This document shows, one piece after another, positions 32,045-44,099 of a stretch of DNA of 64,000 bases (positions within the stretch are counted from its first letter, which is position 1; the number at the start of each line of letters is the position of its first letter). The notes under the pieces are model-generated. The model was not told the origin of the DNA, made no database searches, and worked only from the letters and a program-made list of their open reading frames with translations. A program made the position numbers and the translations under genes. Source of the stretch: Megalobrama amblycephala (Eukaryota; Chordata; Actinopteri; Cypriniformes; Xenocyprididae); contig NC_063054.1 of NCBI RefSeq assembly GCF_018812025.1, positions 40,508,565-40,572,564 on the forward strand. Direction: 5' to 3'.

Positions 32045-32505
32045 TCCTCAACTGGATGGACCTAAAATAAATACTTTGAATGTTGCGATCCTATCAGATT
32101 TATGATAGCAACCTGATTCGTAACAAAGCACTGTTCGCCAGAGGTGAACTGGCCCCCCTACTACGCCTGGTTTCTCCCAAGGTTTTTTTTTTTTCTCCAT
32201 TTGCCACTTGTTTGCCACCTGATGTCACCTGTTGGAGTTTGGGTTCCTTGCCGCTGTCGCCTTTGGCTTGCTTAGTTGGGGACACTTGACATTTGACTTG
32301 ACATTTGATATTCAACAGTATTCTTGACATTTATTCAACAGTGCTTTGATCTGCCTACATTGACACTATTCTTGAAGAGCTGCTGTGCAGCAAAAATTAT
32401 GTACCAGTTATCAATGTAAAGCTGCTTTGATACAATCTGCATTGTAAAAAGCGCTATATAAATAAAGGTGACTTGACTTGACTTGACTTGAGTTGAAGGT
32501 GTTGG
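32045..32505 (+). mobile_element. LINE 3' end with GACTT tail, opposite to host L2
   Basis: The segment contains CGCCTGGTTTCTCCCAAGG and GGTTCCTTGCCGCTGTCGCC. It ends AAAAAGCGCTATATAAATAA then AGGTGACTTGACTTGACTT. This is the 3' untranslated end of an abundant cyprinid L2-like LINE, on the plus strand. It sits inside the ORF2 of an L2 copy that runs on the minus strand. It is 5'-truncated, as expected of target-primed insertions. Confidence 0.7.
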
Positions 32506-32506
32506 T

Positions 32507-32640
32507 CAAACCATGTTCCTAAATTACAGATCCTAGTGATGACATGTAGATGGAGAAGAGAAGTGGTCCAAGCACTGATCCTTGAGGCACCCCAGTAGCA
32601 AGATGATGCGACTTAGACACCTCACCCCATCCACAACACC
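32507..32640 (-). pseudogene. L2 reverse-transcriptase fragment ([10 protein letters not shown] block)
   Basis: The minus strand at about 32525-32597 translates to [20 protein letters not shown] followed by GSVI and a stop. This is the conserved RT block just before the catalytic YADD motif of L2-clade LINEs. The sequence breaks off at 32507 into the GACTT tail, and the element resumes downstream at 30738. The catalytic YADD region is absent from both parts. Confidence 0.85.
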
Positions 32641-32691
32641 CTGAAGGACCTGAGGATGTTAAAACTCATTTTAGTTAAACTTAAAACCCAT

Positions 32692-32767
32692 TGCAACTGC
32701 ATAGCAATATGCTCAAACAACCCAGAATACCAAACGACTGCATAACAACATGCTAAAACCACCCATG
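32692..32767 (+). repeat. Minisatellite copies 3' of the L2 block
   Basis: GCAACTGCATAGCAATATGC, then CGACTGCATAACAACATGCT and AAAACCACCCATG: two units of the minisatellite that also lies on the other side of the L2 insertion. Confidence 0.6.
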
Positions 32768-33579
32768 TTTTAAATATTTATAAATTACATATACAGGTAT
32801 AATGATATTTTGAAAAATGTGGGGTTTTTTTTTCACAGTTCTCTGTGTGCAGTGCAAATATCCACCTATACAATAATCAAATTCACTATCACACATTATT
32901 GATTTTATCAATTAGTTGTAGATTATCTACTGTGGATGTAGGCTAAGTGTAAACTGTATTAGAACATGTGAAGCTACAATGTTTCACACATAACAGGAGT
33001 TTAAGACAGTTCTGTTATTTTTTATCCTTTTACCACCATGGAAAAATTTTTATGATGTGTTTTTGTCCAAAGTGGACATTAGGGATAGCACCCTGTTTCA
33101 GTGTCTGGATTTATGAAGGACTTCAGTTTTCTCAATCTGCTTAGGGTCAAATCCTTCTTTCAAGAGGTCATATCATGGAAAACAGGTTTTCCTTGCTCTT
33201 CTGTAATAGTTTGAGTATGTGCAATAAAAATACTTTTGAGAAGTGAAATTGCAAACCACAGTTCACCCAAAACCAATCGAAGTGCTGATAAACCGGCTTT
33301 ACTTTTGCTAGTAATTATAATCAGCAAATGTTGCTAATAACTGCTTCCTTTATGACACCAAATGGTCTTCCTTTAAAGAAATAAAAAGGCAACTGGGTCA
33401 GTAAAATCAATTAAAAGTTAATTCAAGATATATTTTCAGAGAATTGCTCTTACTGGAGAAGATAATTGTTTATCTATTTAAAAGATAAATGTATTTATTT
33501 ATTTATTTATTTATTTAAAGATGCAGTTAATGTAACAGTAAACTAAGAGTCGAGAAGAATCAAAAAGAATTCAACTATT
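32768..33579. other. No gene recognised
   Basis: Includes an imperfect TTTA microsatellite at about 33489-33518. Otherwise unique-looking AT-rich sequence. Confidence 0.5.
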
Positions 33580-33583
33580 TTAA

Positions 33584-34119
33584 AGGTGCCCTAGAATCAA
33601 AAATTGAATTTACCTTGGCATAGTTGAATAACAAGAGTTCAGTACATGGAAAAGACATACAGTGAGTCTCAAACACCATTGTTTCCTCCTTCTTATGTAA
33701 ATTTGATTTGTTTAATAGACCTCCGAAGAACAGGCGAATCTCAACATAGCCACAGAGCACTATCAAACTCATTCAGAATCAAATGTAAACATCCAAATAA
33801 ATACTATACTCACATGATCCGACGCATGAATGCAGTATGCATGACGAACATCTTGTAAAGATCCATTTGAGGGTTATATTAGCTGTGTGAACTTTGTAAA
33901 TGCACTGTATTATAGTCAAGAGCTCGGGGGGCAGGGAGTGCGCGATTTAAAGGGGCCGCAGCCTGAATCGGTGCATAGTTAATGATACCCCAAAATAGGC
34001 AGTTAAAAAAATTAATTTTAAAAAATCTATGGGGTATTTTGAGCTGAAACTTCACAGACACATTCAGGGGACACCTTAGACTTATATTACATCTTGTAAA
34101 AACTGGTTCTAGGGCACCT
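33584..34119 (-). mobile_element. TTAA MITE, AGGTGCCCTAGAA family, short form
   Basis: Left end AGGTGCCCTAGAA follows TTAA (33580-33583) and right end TTCTAGGGCACCT precedes TTAA (34120-34123). Relative to the 964-bp copy at 42778-43741 it is inverted and lacks about 430 bp of the middle. The junction joins CGAATCTCAACATAG to CCACAGAGCACTATC-type sequence. Non-coding; the 65-70 codon frames here are incidental. Confidence 0.85.
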
Positions 34120-34142
34120 TTAACATATCATCTGAGCTTATT

Positions 34143-34180
34143 TATTCAAGTGAATGATACTGATATCATTCACTTGAATA
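34143..34180. repeat. Perfect 17-bp hairpin
   Basis: TATTCAAGTGAATGATA and TATCATTCACTTGAATA are perfect inverses around a 4-base loop, CTGA. It lies 20 bp beyond the TTAA MITE. Confidence 0.9.
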
Positions 34181-34863
34181 TTAATATCAGCTGCTGTTCA
34201 TCCATATTTCATAGTAAACTGACAACTTTTATGTTGATTGGAATGAAACATAACACTAAGCCGTCATGGTTCTCTACTTGATGTGTCCAGAAAATGGAAG
34301 GTGTTGAAAACTAAAGATGAATGAACAGATGTACTGTACGTCCTACACATTAAACACACAGGATTTCTAATCCAGACATGCTTCATCTTATAGAACTCCC
34401 TCATAAGTGCAGTTCTCATAAAAGAAGGCTATAAAACGACATCAATATTAGACATAGTCTTAAAAGTTATAATTGTATGAACAAGGACAGAACATGGTGG
34501 TTTAAGAGGCATGACGTATCTGATTGCTTTTTCCATTGAGGCGGAGAGAGTGATATGCTGTTCCTGCCATGAACGCTGATCTATGGAAAGATGCTCTACT
34601 GCTTGAAGGTCAATGTGGTTGAAAAACAGCTTTGGACAGCACAAATCTGAACTACAGAGAGCTTGTTCTCTCTTCCTGTGCGGTCTGACCAAGGTCCTAC
34701 TGTAGACACTACACAAAAGGAGATGTTAGGCAGTTTGTCAGACCTTCGGTTTTACATATAAGAAAAGTGGATGGTGAGTTATACTGCCAAGCCCCTAAAA
34801 AGTCAAAAAAGAAAAGAAAAAAAAATCACACTTGCCAAAACACGAAAATGCAAAAGTGTTATG
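34181..34863. other. No feature recognised
   Basis: Unique-looking sequence. The 95-codon minus-strand frame at 34429-34716 has no recognisable domain. Confidence 0.5.
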
Positions 34864-35035
34864 CACTGAAAAAATAACTGGTGTAGGATTTCACTCTCAA
34901 ATTGCTAGTACATTTCACCAGTGAATGGTAATACATTGCATTCAACGTGAAATTTTGAAGTAGAAAGGCTAAAATAGTATTTTCTTGTAAAATATTTGTT
35001 TTGTTTACAACTTCGAAGAATTTTTTTTTACAGTG
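34864..35035. mobile_element. Short MITE with CACTGWAAAAAA ends
   Basis: Left CACTGAAAAAATAACTGG and right ATTTTTTTTTACAGTG are inverted ends of a common teleost MITE. The right side is followed by TA; the left flank is not a clean TA. Length is 172 bp, non-coding. Confidence 0.45.
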
Positions 35036-36904
35036 TAGTAAGTTGACAGCTAAGGTTATGCTCACGGCCTAAAATTAACACTCGCCAAGCAATAAATGCG
35101 AGTAAAAATTGGCATTGGCGAGTATATGAAATGTGTCAATCACCAGTTGGCCAGTGACATTTTTATAAATTCTAACAATGCATTGTTGTGAGAACATGAA
35201 CATGAACAAACGTGAACAACGCTCGGGACAGTTGACGGGTCAGTACTGCATCATCATGAAAGTTTAAGCCTTGCCAATTTAAATATTCAAGGTCAAGAAG
35301 ATGCCAAAGGGAGCTCAATTCATTACTCGCGTGCTGTGTGGGAAGTTTAAACATCCGAAACTCGTGCCCAGAAAGTTGCGTCTCAGACAGTGCACAAATA
35401 CTAAATTGAGCACGTCTTCTTGTGCTTGAAAGCACAAATTTACACAATTTTTGATGTCAAAAATGCGTATCCTAGTAAACATAGGTTAAATATTGGTTAT
35501 GTCTTAAAAAGAATGTAAACAGTCGAGAAAGAAAACAGTATATGTACAGTATGTATCAGTATACTGGATCCGTGCATGCGGTCTTAAAGTCACAGCAACC
35601 TAATATTCCTGCTGTTGTCAAGTTTGATTAGCCTACTTTATTCAATTTCTGTACCTGAAAACTACCTGAACAACCAACCAGGAAAGTACTGTTTATTTCA
35701 TTTGTATCATTGTTCTTATTGTTTTTATTTGTGCTATTGCATTTAATTTGGCTATTTTTTTTTATTACCGACTGCTTACTTGTCTTCAGTAATAATGTTT
35801 TAAATTGATATTAGTTAGGCTAGTAGTTTTAGTTGTGGTATCGAAATTGGAATAGAAAATTGTGAATTTTCACTGGTATCTAAAATTTGAGTGTCATAAC
35901 TGCCTGTTTCATGGTTGCCAAAAAAATATTTATGGCTGTTAAATTTAGCACAGACTCAAAATCATAATTTTCATAACTCTTTTTGACACAGTTTTATACT
36001 TTTTTTTTTTGACTATTTTAATGAATTTTGCATTGCTGAATTTACTGGCTGACTGGAGCAATCAAATCAGTATAGGGAAGGCAATGACAAAAACGCAGTG
36101 GATGAGTGATTTGATATTAAACAGAGAAATCTAATCAGACCTGGTTGACAAACAAAATTTGAAATCATTTTTGTTTGTCAAATCTGACAAGGCGATCCAG
36201 ACACCATGAGGGTGGGCATATATGACTCCCAGAGCAGCTTATTGAGAGAAACCGTAAATATTTCCACTGACATCATGGCCATATCCAGAGCGGAAAACGT
36301 TGGAGTCGATGGATTTACTTGTGCTCCATGGCACAGAGATTCCGTCGGATCGGGATCGCTTACGGTCTTAATTAACATCAGCTGCTGGTCTCTCGGCACA
36401 TGAGAAAACCCCAGCGTTGCTTTTTCCATCCTTAACACTCAAACGTAGATCCATAAACCTGAAGCTGCTTTCATTTAAGACCGTGGACTCTTCATGAGCA
36501 CAACGTTCACAAATACACATAATCGTATGCGTTTGAACTCACCGTACGGATGGCCTTGTCCTTTCAACGAACACGTTCAGCACGTATGCGAGTCAAATAC
36601 ATTTATGAAGCCAGATACTTCCTTTTTAAACTTTTAACTGTAGCTTAACATCAGACGTTTGTCATAAAAGTTTTATTGGGTGAAGAGGGATGACTGCCTC
36701 TACTAAATTTCCATTCGTGCAGCATGTCTGGCTGTAGTCTTACCTGTAACGCTGTAAATTGGTGCATAAAAATTCCATTATCGAACTCTTGAGGACAAAG
36801 TTTACATAATGAATTATTAGACCAGCGCTGTGCTGATTTCTCCAGTATGGTGGCCTTTCAACAGTACTCTGAATCTCATTTGGTCTACTGGCAGATTTGG
36901 ATGA
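35036..36904. other. No gene recognised
   Basis: 35060-35140 has a CTAAAATTAACACTCGCCAA block, probably a dispersed repeat. 36145-36181 is a hairpin (TTGACAAACAAAA with TTTTTGTTTGTCAA). The 86-codon minus frame at 36178-36438 and its 65-codon plus-strand antisense frame overlap with no recognisable domain. Confidence 0.45.
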
Positions 36905-36990
36905 GAACACATAAATTTTACTTTATCTAAAGTGCTCTGGCAAACATCTCTATTACTTTAAGGCTAGGGATTCAAACCCACAAGCATTAA
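36905..36990 (+). repeat. Degenerate TTATCTAAAGTGCTCTGGC repeat
   Basis: TTTACTTTATCTAAAGTGCT and GGGATTCAAACCCACAAGC resemble the two ends of the same old teleost repeat as 18882-19025. Confidence 0.35.
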
Positions 36991-37114
36991 ACTTTGGTGC
37001 ATAAACATTTGTGCAAAGGGTATGAATGATGTTTCCAATCTTAGGTATTGTTGAGGAGAGAGGTGTCCTATTTTTTAACAACTGGACAAATATCTCGCAG
37101 ATGATAAGACTTAA

Positions 37115-37571
37115 AGGGATAGTTCACCCAAAAATGAAAATTATCCCATGATTTACTCACTCTCAAGACATAGGTGTAGTCATCTTCTTTCAGACGAACA
37201 CAATCAGAGATATATTTAATAAATATTCTTAGTTCTCCAAGGTTTATAACGGTTGTGAATGGGGGGCTGCGTTTTGAAGTCAAAAATAATCCATCCATCC
37301 ATAAAAAAAAGTAATCCATATGACTCCAATGGGCCAATAAAGACCTTCTGAAGTGAAGTGATGTGCTTTTGTAAGAAAAATATCCATATTTAAAAACTTC
37401 ATTAACTTACGGTGGACGACCGTACGCAGAATGCGCAAGTCGGTTTGCGGTGGAGGAGTATCCTTTGACCTGATGCACAACGTAATGACGAACGCGGAGG
37501 TGCAGAGGATAGAGCAAAACAAAACACCAGTCACGGATTTTAAGCTAAAACGATAATTTGATATGAGAAGA
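37115..37571 (+). mobile_element. TTAA MITE left part, AGGGATAGTTCACCC end
   Basis: AGGGATAGTTCACCCAAAAA follows TTAA (37111-37114). The end is a close variant of the Angel-like terminus, but the body differs (ATTTACTCACTCTCAAGACA, TCTTTCAGACGAACACAATC). The element is cut at 37571 by the next TIR element and no right end was found. The minus-strand frames at 37068-37534 are incidental. Confidence 0.7.
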
Positions 37572-37976
37572 GGGTCCTCATTTATAAAATGTTGCGCAGA
37601 AAAATGTTACACGGAAAATGACCGTACGCCTCTCTTTCAGATGTGAAATCTATAAATCGCAAATAATCTTGAACTTGCGCGCAGCTGAATGGTTTCAGTT
37701 CTCCGCATTTTAAACGACACCTAATTAATGTCATTTACATATAAATGATCAACAGTCATCGTCCAAATCCTTAGCGAGCCGCAAGAATAGCTTAGATTTC
37801 TAAAAACCTGCAGTAATCTGACAATGAAAAGTGTGTACGTCTGCTCAGACCCTGACGTGGCTCTAAGCACTTTCCCACGTCAAAGACTGTTTTTATAAAT
37901 ATGAGCGCTGGCGTGGATTTAAGCGTACGCACACTCTGAGATCAAATCTGTGCGTACGCATTTATAAATGAGGCCC
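37572..37976. mobile_element. MITE with GGGNCCTCATTTATAAA ends
   Basis: Left GGGTCCTCATTTATAAAATG and right (complement) GGGCCTCATTTATAAATGCG are imperfect inverted ends. Internal GTGCGTACGCA-type words are typical of this widespread fish element. The target duplication is not clear. Length is 405 bp, non-coding. Confidence 0.7.
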
Positions 37977-37987
37977 GAGGATCTTAA

Positions 37988-38400
37988 AGGATTAGTCGAC
38001 TTTTAAATAAAATTTTCCTGATAATTTGCTCACCCCCATGTCATCCAAGATGTTCATGTCTTTCTTTCTTCAGTCAAAAAGAAATGAAGGTTTTTGATGA
38101 AAACATTCCAGGATTATTCTCCTTATAGTGGACTTCAATGGGCACCAAATGGTTCAAGGTCAAAATTACAGTTTCAGTGCAGCTTCAAAGGGCTTTAAAC
38201 GATACCAGATGAGGAATATATAGCGAAACGATTGGTCATTTTTGAAAAAATACAACTGTATATGCTTTATAAACACAAATTATCGCCTTGCACATGCTTC
38301 CGCTTTCCGTATTCTGCAAAACGCTTACGCTGAATGTCCTACGCCTTCCCTATTCAACTTACGGAACGAACGCAGCGCCATGTTCACATATTTTTCTGCA
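37988..38400 (+). mobile_element. TTAA MITE, AGGATTAGTCGACTTTTAAA end, right end lost
   Basis: AGGATTAGTCGACTTTTAAA follows TTAA (37984-37987). The body has CACCCCCATGTCATCCAAGA and AGTGGACTTCAATGGGCACC, typical of a common cyprinid repeat. It starts only 12 bp after the preceding MITE. The right terminus is missing, so the end near 38400 is approximate. Confidence 0.65.
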
Positions 38401-39821
38401 TTGCATAGTTGTATGGATGTTTTATCCTCCAGGTCTGTGTGCCAGTCATGTGATTAAAACCGAAGCATTGCATCGGTTCATGTGGACGTCTACTTCAGAC
38501 CTTCAAATGTCATTGTTGTATATTGCATAACTGTAATTGTGTGGTAAAATATCTCAGTTTGTGAATAACAATGGAGTGTTGTTCTGCTGTTTGACAGTTT
38601 CTATCTACAGAGTCTGCTGGTTTACTGAGAGTTTACTGGTAGTGTCTGGATTCAAAGAGTTTCTATGAAAATTGTCTGAATGCTGAAATACTTTCCTGAC
38701 AGCGGAGCTCTACTGGCAGATTGAAGGGCTCACTGGTTCATGGAGGCAAAAAAAACCCAAAAAACCTTGATGCTGCCAAGACGATTTATCCAATCAAAGC
38801 TCTGACTGCAGACGCCAGGTCTCCGGGGAAAACTTTGCATCGGTCAGTGACTCTGATGGAAACATGCCCTAACCGCTGCTGGTAAATGCTTCTGTTTGAG
38901 CTGTTGCTTCGAACCTGGTGGCGTTATTTATCATCTGTTGGTTAAACTAAATCCTCTATCTAGACACTCGCCAACACAGCCTTTTTTGGGCTGATAAAAT
39001 TATCTGAGCAGCATGAGAAGCCTGTTAAACTGCATGCTGCCTCACAAATGTCACCTCATTCAGTCTCACAAATGGCTGAAAGCGGCAGTAACTCGCTCAC
39101 GCTGACGTCTGGACTCTGTAACTTGTGACAGGTGTTTACTGCAGCCCTTAGACAGAAAAAAAATACACAAAACAGGGACGATGTCGTCACAATGCACAGT
39201 GTGAAAGTTTGGCTAGTTTTGTCATACTGAATACCCCATGATGTATACTGCCTATTATTTTCTTAGTATGGAAAACAGTATGCAGTACGCAAAGCATTTC
39301 TTACTGTAACACTGGAGTCACATGACCTCATTATGCTACATTATGTTCCTTAAAATATGGCAGTGCACTTAAACAATGAGTCAAGGAAGTGATGTTAAAA
39401 TCACTGTTGATGTTACTGGTTCATTTGTCACACTAGAAGTCTCTAATGCACTACATTTATTTCTTGCTGTTCTACTTGTATAATCCATGCTGATAAATGT
39501 TGTAGGTCATCTGGTTACTTTATGCAAACAGAAAATTCACACACAACAGAGACAGAAACTCAATTCTGTGATAATACTGACTTGATTTGACTTGGATTTA
39601 CAATTAGAGACTTGTGGGTTATAACCGAGGGATATGGTTAGGGTTGTTTTCTTTGAACACTGTGACACTATTTGGATAATCTTCAGGGTTTTTTTTTTTT
39701 TAGCAGCAGTTTTCTCTAGGAAATGCCTTGAAATAACATATCTATTTAAAACAATAAATTAGTCATCCTGCAACAGCGTTAGAAAAACTAACCTGCAGCA
39801 TGTATTAAACTTAACTTGGAT
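38401..39821. other. No feature recognised
   Basis: Unique-looking sequence with no open frame of note. Confidence 0.5.
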
Positions 39822-39825
39822 TTAA

Positions 39826-40450
39826 AGGGGTGGTTGATTATGATTTCACTTTTTTAACTTTAGTTAGTGTGTAATGTTGCTGTTTGAGCATAAACAATGT
39901 CTGCAAAGTTTTCTTTTATAGAATTGTTTGTTTAAGGACTACAACAAACGGCTGGTAGGGACTACAACGACCCGGGAAGGGTTTGCACAAAAGATTAACA
40001 TGACGACACATGCTAGTGGATGAGTTGAATCAACTCCACAGCAACTACATAAATTTATAAGAAACGTACGTTCAAAAACGTCCAGTTTCATTCTAAAAGT
40101 TCCTGAGTCTCTCCATCAGTGTCGACTCCGGTTTGAACAATGTAAGGCTGAACACCTTCGTCATTTTGGCTGTGTGAGATTCTCTAGCTTTGTTGTTGTT
40201 GAGCAACCAAAGCACAAGCTGTTAAAGCTCCGCCCTCTTCTGGAAAGGGGGCGGGGAGCATCAGCTCATTTGCATTTAAAGGGACACACACAAAAACGGC
40301 GTGTTTTTGCTCACACCCAAATAGGGGCAAATTTGACAAGCTATAATATATGATCTGTGGGGTATTTTGAGCTGAAACCTCAGACACATTCTGGGGACAC
40401 CAGAGACTTATATTACATCTTGTAAAAGGGGCATTATAGTAGGTCCCCCT
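39826..40450 (+). mobile_element. TTAA MITE, AGGGGTGGTTGATTATGATT family
   Basis: AGGGGTGGTTGATTATGATT follows TTAA (39822-39825). The right end TAGTAGGTCCCCCT precedes TTAA (40451-40454). The two ends are inverse only over the first few bases. The internal block GGGGTATTTTGAGCTGAAAC and ATTACATCTTGTAAAA at the right matches the AGGTGCCCTAGAA family, implying shared ancestry or recombination. Relatives lie at 54532-55246 and 57823-58664. Confidence 0.75.
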
Positions 40451-40454
40451 TTAA

Positions 40455-40983
40455 CAAGACTTGCACTGCTGATATGGTAAAAGCACTTTCCAAACCCATG
40501 ATTTCTCTGCATGTCCCGTCCCTCTCAGCTGATTCAATGGCTTCATATGGAGAAATCAAGGGTGTTTATTTAATTCGTAAAAAAGAAAGATAACCTTCAC
40601 CATATGGTTTTGCAAATAGAACCATCTGCCTTGTCTTACTGGTTGACCTGCTTTTCCACAGAAAGCACAAGCAAATGCACATAAACAGAGAGAGATGTCT
40701 ATCTTTGATTACAATAATATTTAAACGTAGCACCTCTGGACATATGATGGTAAACTGGGTGAAAGTGGAAATGTCAACCAGAAGAGATTCTGATATACAA
40801 TTTATACCGCGGTATATACAAAGGTCTGAGACAACTAGTGAAAATGCTTCCCTGTTGCATTCTTATAATTTAACACAAAATTTTCATTACAAATGATATC
40901 ATCAGCAGATTTGAATTTGAGAACGTCTCAGTATTTAGTGTGCATGTTTTGCTTTAATAACAACACCACTGGAGCAAAAATGG

Positions 40984-41017
<34 letters not shown>

Positions 41018-42773
41018 ATGATGATCATGTTCTCCAGCATGATTTGAAATTGTCAAAAATGAATCTGAGCAAGAAAATCTGACCATCTCTATAGAGTCAC
41101 ATTGAGTTATGTGAAAACAAATGTCAGAATGTGTCCCAAACAAGTGACGATCAGAATATTAATATGGGGTGTTTGTTAGACAAAATGCAGAGATTTTTTT
41201 TTTTTTTTTTTACATTACATTATGTTTACATCATGGTTGCCAAGCAATGTCACATTGCATTAAGAAGTGATTGAACTGATCCAATCAGATACAACATACT
41301 GAACACTAGTTTCAGCAGTTTGTCAGTTTCAGCTACATTAAAAACCAGCAGGTGCATAAAATCAAGCTTACAGCGATGCAGTCGTCTAGACAGTCATTTT
41401 TGTTACGGGGCCCTTATCTGTTCCTGCATGCATGACAATATCCCTGTGAGGTCCATAGAAATGCTGTACTGAGTCTGCTGTGGATTAACCTGACAAAATA
41501 TAATACTTACATATAATACGAAACTTCTTTTTCCAGTCTTTGCCCCAGCTATGAGAGGATGAGAACATTCTCTCCCTGAGGACCGTGGATGCCAGATGAC
41601 GTGTATAGCCAACATTACTTTATACTTTAGATTAATGAAAGACTTTCACATCCAACTGGAAGATTGTAACACTTGGACAGACAAAAACCCATGAGGAAAA
41701 CCAGCATCTCTCAAAGGAATGACACAGACGTCTCATTTAAGTGGAAGACTGCCTTCCTCTTATTAGACACACACTTCTCTGGACACGGACAGACACTCAC
41801 CTCACTCTTGAATAGCTGGCAGATGCGAATCGACTGGGGCCAGTGAACCATGAATGGTGAAGGAAGAATGAAAACCAAAGGAGCCGAAAGCCAAAAGAGG
41901 ATTTTAGTTTTGTTTTTGAGAAATAACATAAAGATGGATGACTGATCCCAGCACTCGTAGTTTACGTGCAAGTCTGCATCTATAAAGCCAGGCATGCAGC
42001 ACATGTTGTGTCTGGCATTGTGTTTGTCCTTGTGTTTTGCATTTTGAGACAATTCTACAGATGTTCCGCTTCTTTGAACAATTAAATAATGTACCTTAAA
42101 GACCTCATGAATTAAGGATTGAATGAAAGACTACAAATATTTTTCATTCAGGGGCGTATTGAAATTTTTGTCTAATCAAATGCTTTCTAGAATGTTCCCT
42201 TCACATAAAAGCCCTGTTAGCAATAGCAAAGTCCTGATTCATGGCTGTGGTGTAAAGTTAAGGCTATAAAGTGCTGCAGTGATGAGGCCATTTCGTAGGA
42301 CAACCCATAAGTTTATATCACCCTGGTTCATACAAAAACGCTTATGAAATCTAAAGTGCAATTGCCAGAAGAAAAAAGCTAAACGTAGGCTATAAGCATA
42401 CTGCGGTCGCAAGACTTTAACATAACCAAGCTTCCAAAAACTCCTTTGGTCTTTATTAAAACACATTTTCCCTGAAAGTTTGAGTTAGTACAAGACCCAC
42501 AATTCCGTGGCCACTGATTGCATTGATTCCCTCAGTTTATCAACCATACTAACAGATTCTTACATTGTTCCCTCGGTTTAACAAAATTCAAGAACCGTGC
42601 CCACGCTTTGACAGACCTTATTACATGTATTCGAATAAGAACCTATTCAAAACCCCCACTGACTTCAGGACGACGGAAGCAGAAGTGTTAAAATGCTAAC
42701 TCTTTCCATGATGCACAAAAATATGTAATGCCTGCAGCACTGTATTGGCTATTTGAAAAAACAGGACAGATTC
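40455..42773. other. No gene recognised; homopolymer tracts
   Basis: A 33-base poly(A) run lies at 40984-41016 and an ~18-base poly(T) at 41194-41211. The poly(A) has no retroposon body upstream that I recognise. The 113-codon minus frame at 41711-42052 has no domain. Confidence 0.5.
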
Positions 42774-42777
42774 TTAA

Positions 42778-43741
42778 AGGTGCCCTAGAACTTCTTTTTA
42801 AAAGATGTAATATAAGTCTAAGGTGTCCCCTGAATGTGTCTGTGAAGTTTCAGCTCAAAATACCCCATAGATTTTTTTTAGTTCATTTTTTTAACTGCCT
42901 ATTTTGGGGCATCATTAACTATGCACCGATTCAGGCTGCGGCCCCTTTAAATCTCCCGCTCCCCCTCCCCCGGAGCTCCCACTTGCCTTGAACAGCATAA
43001 ACACAGTTCACACAGCTAATATAACCCTCAAAATGGATCTTTACAAGATGTTCGTCATGCATGCTGCTTGCATACATCGGATCATGTAAGTATAGTATTT
43101 ATTTGGATGTTTACATTTGATTCTGAATGAGTTTGAGGCTATATGCTCCGTGGCTAACGGGCTAATGCTACACTGTTGGAGAGATTTGTAAAGAATGAAG
43201 ATGTTTTTATGAATTATACAGACTGCAAGTGTTTAAAAATGAAAATAGCGACGGCTCTCTTGTCTCCGTGAATACAGTAAGAAACGATGGTAAATTTAAT
43301 CACATTTAACAGTACATTAGCAACATGCTAACGAAACATTTAGAAAGACAATTCACAAATATCACTAAAAATATGTTATCATGGATCATGTCAGTTATTA
43401 TTGCTCCATCTGCCATTTTTTGCTATTGTTCTTGCTTTCTTTACCTAGTCTGATGATTCAGCTGTGCACAGATCCAGACGTTCTGCCCTTGTCTAATGGC
43501 TTGATCATGGGCTGGCATATGCAAATATTGGGGGCGTACATATTAATGATCCCGACTGTTACGTAACAGTCGGTGTTATGTTGAGATTCGCTTGTTCTTC
43601 GGAGGTCTTTTAAACAAATGAGATTTATATAAGAAGGAGGAAACAATGGAGTTTGAGACTCACTGTATGTCTTTTCCATGTACTGAACTCTTGTTATTCA
43701 ACTATGCCAAGATAAATTCAATATTTAATTCTAGGGCACCT
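42778..43741 (+). mobile_element. TTAA MITE, AGGTGCCCTAGAA family, long form
   Basis: AGGTGCCCTAGAA follows TTAA (42774-42777) and TTCTAGGGCACCT precedes TTAA (43742-43745). At 964 bp it contains the central region missing from the inverted copy at 33584-34119. The centre has a small palindrome, GACTGTTACGTAACAGTC. It has no transposase and the short frames are unconserved. Confidence 0.85.
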
Positions 43742-43745
43742 TTAA

Positions 43746-44099
43746 ATATTGTATGTCCCGTCTCAACTTACTGTGACATGTAAGTGTTGACTTATGTGTC
43801 AAAACATGAAATAAAACTGAGCACACCAAGCAATTTCATGTTTTTTTTTAAAGATGAGACTTGAACACAGAAGTATTTCTTTGCATCTTATCGAATGGTG
43901 AAAATTATGAACACGCTTCCATGATTCCCAATAGCCAAATTTACTCTTTTCCCCGATAATGAATCAGTGTTGGGTAACTATGGTTCACAACATTTGCTGT
44001 CAGTCACGCTAAACCACTTCAAAACTTCAAAACAAGGCATTCACGAGGAAGAAAACCAATGTGAACAGTTCAGCATGTGTTTATATTGTGAACATAGTA
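43746..44099. other. No feature recognised
   Basis: Unique-looking sequence between a MITE and the Tc1 pseudogene. Confidence 0.5.

Noticed and set aside
31609..32105. Paired open frames on both strands with nearly identical starts
   Set aside because: They lie on the two arms of the ATATGT palindrome and mirror each other; they are low-complexity Ile/Tyr/His translations.
36178..36438. Overlapping sense and antisense frames resembling an exon
   Set aside because: Both strands open simultaneously without recognisable domain; no supporting features around them.
40984..41016. Poly(A) tail of a processed pseudogene or SINE
   Set aside because: No retroposon body, target duplication or gene-like sequence was recognised upstream on the plus strand.
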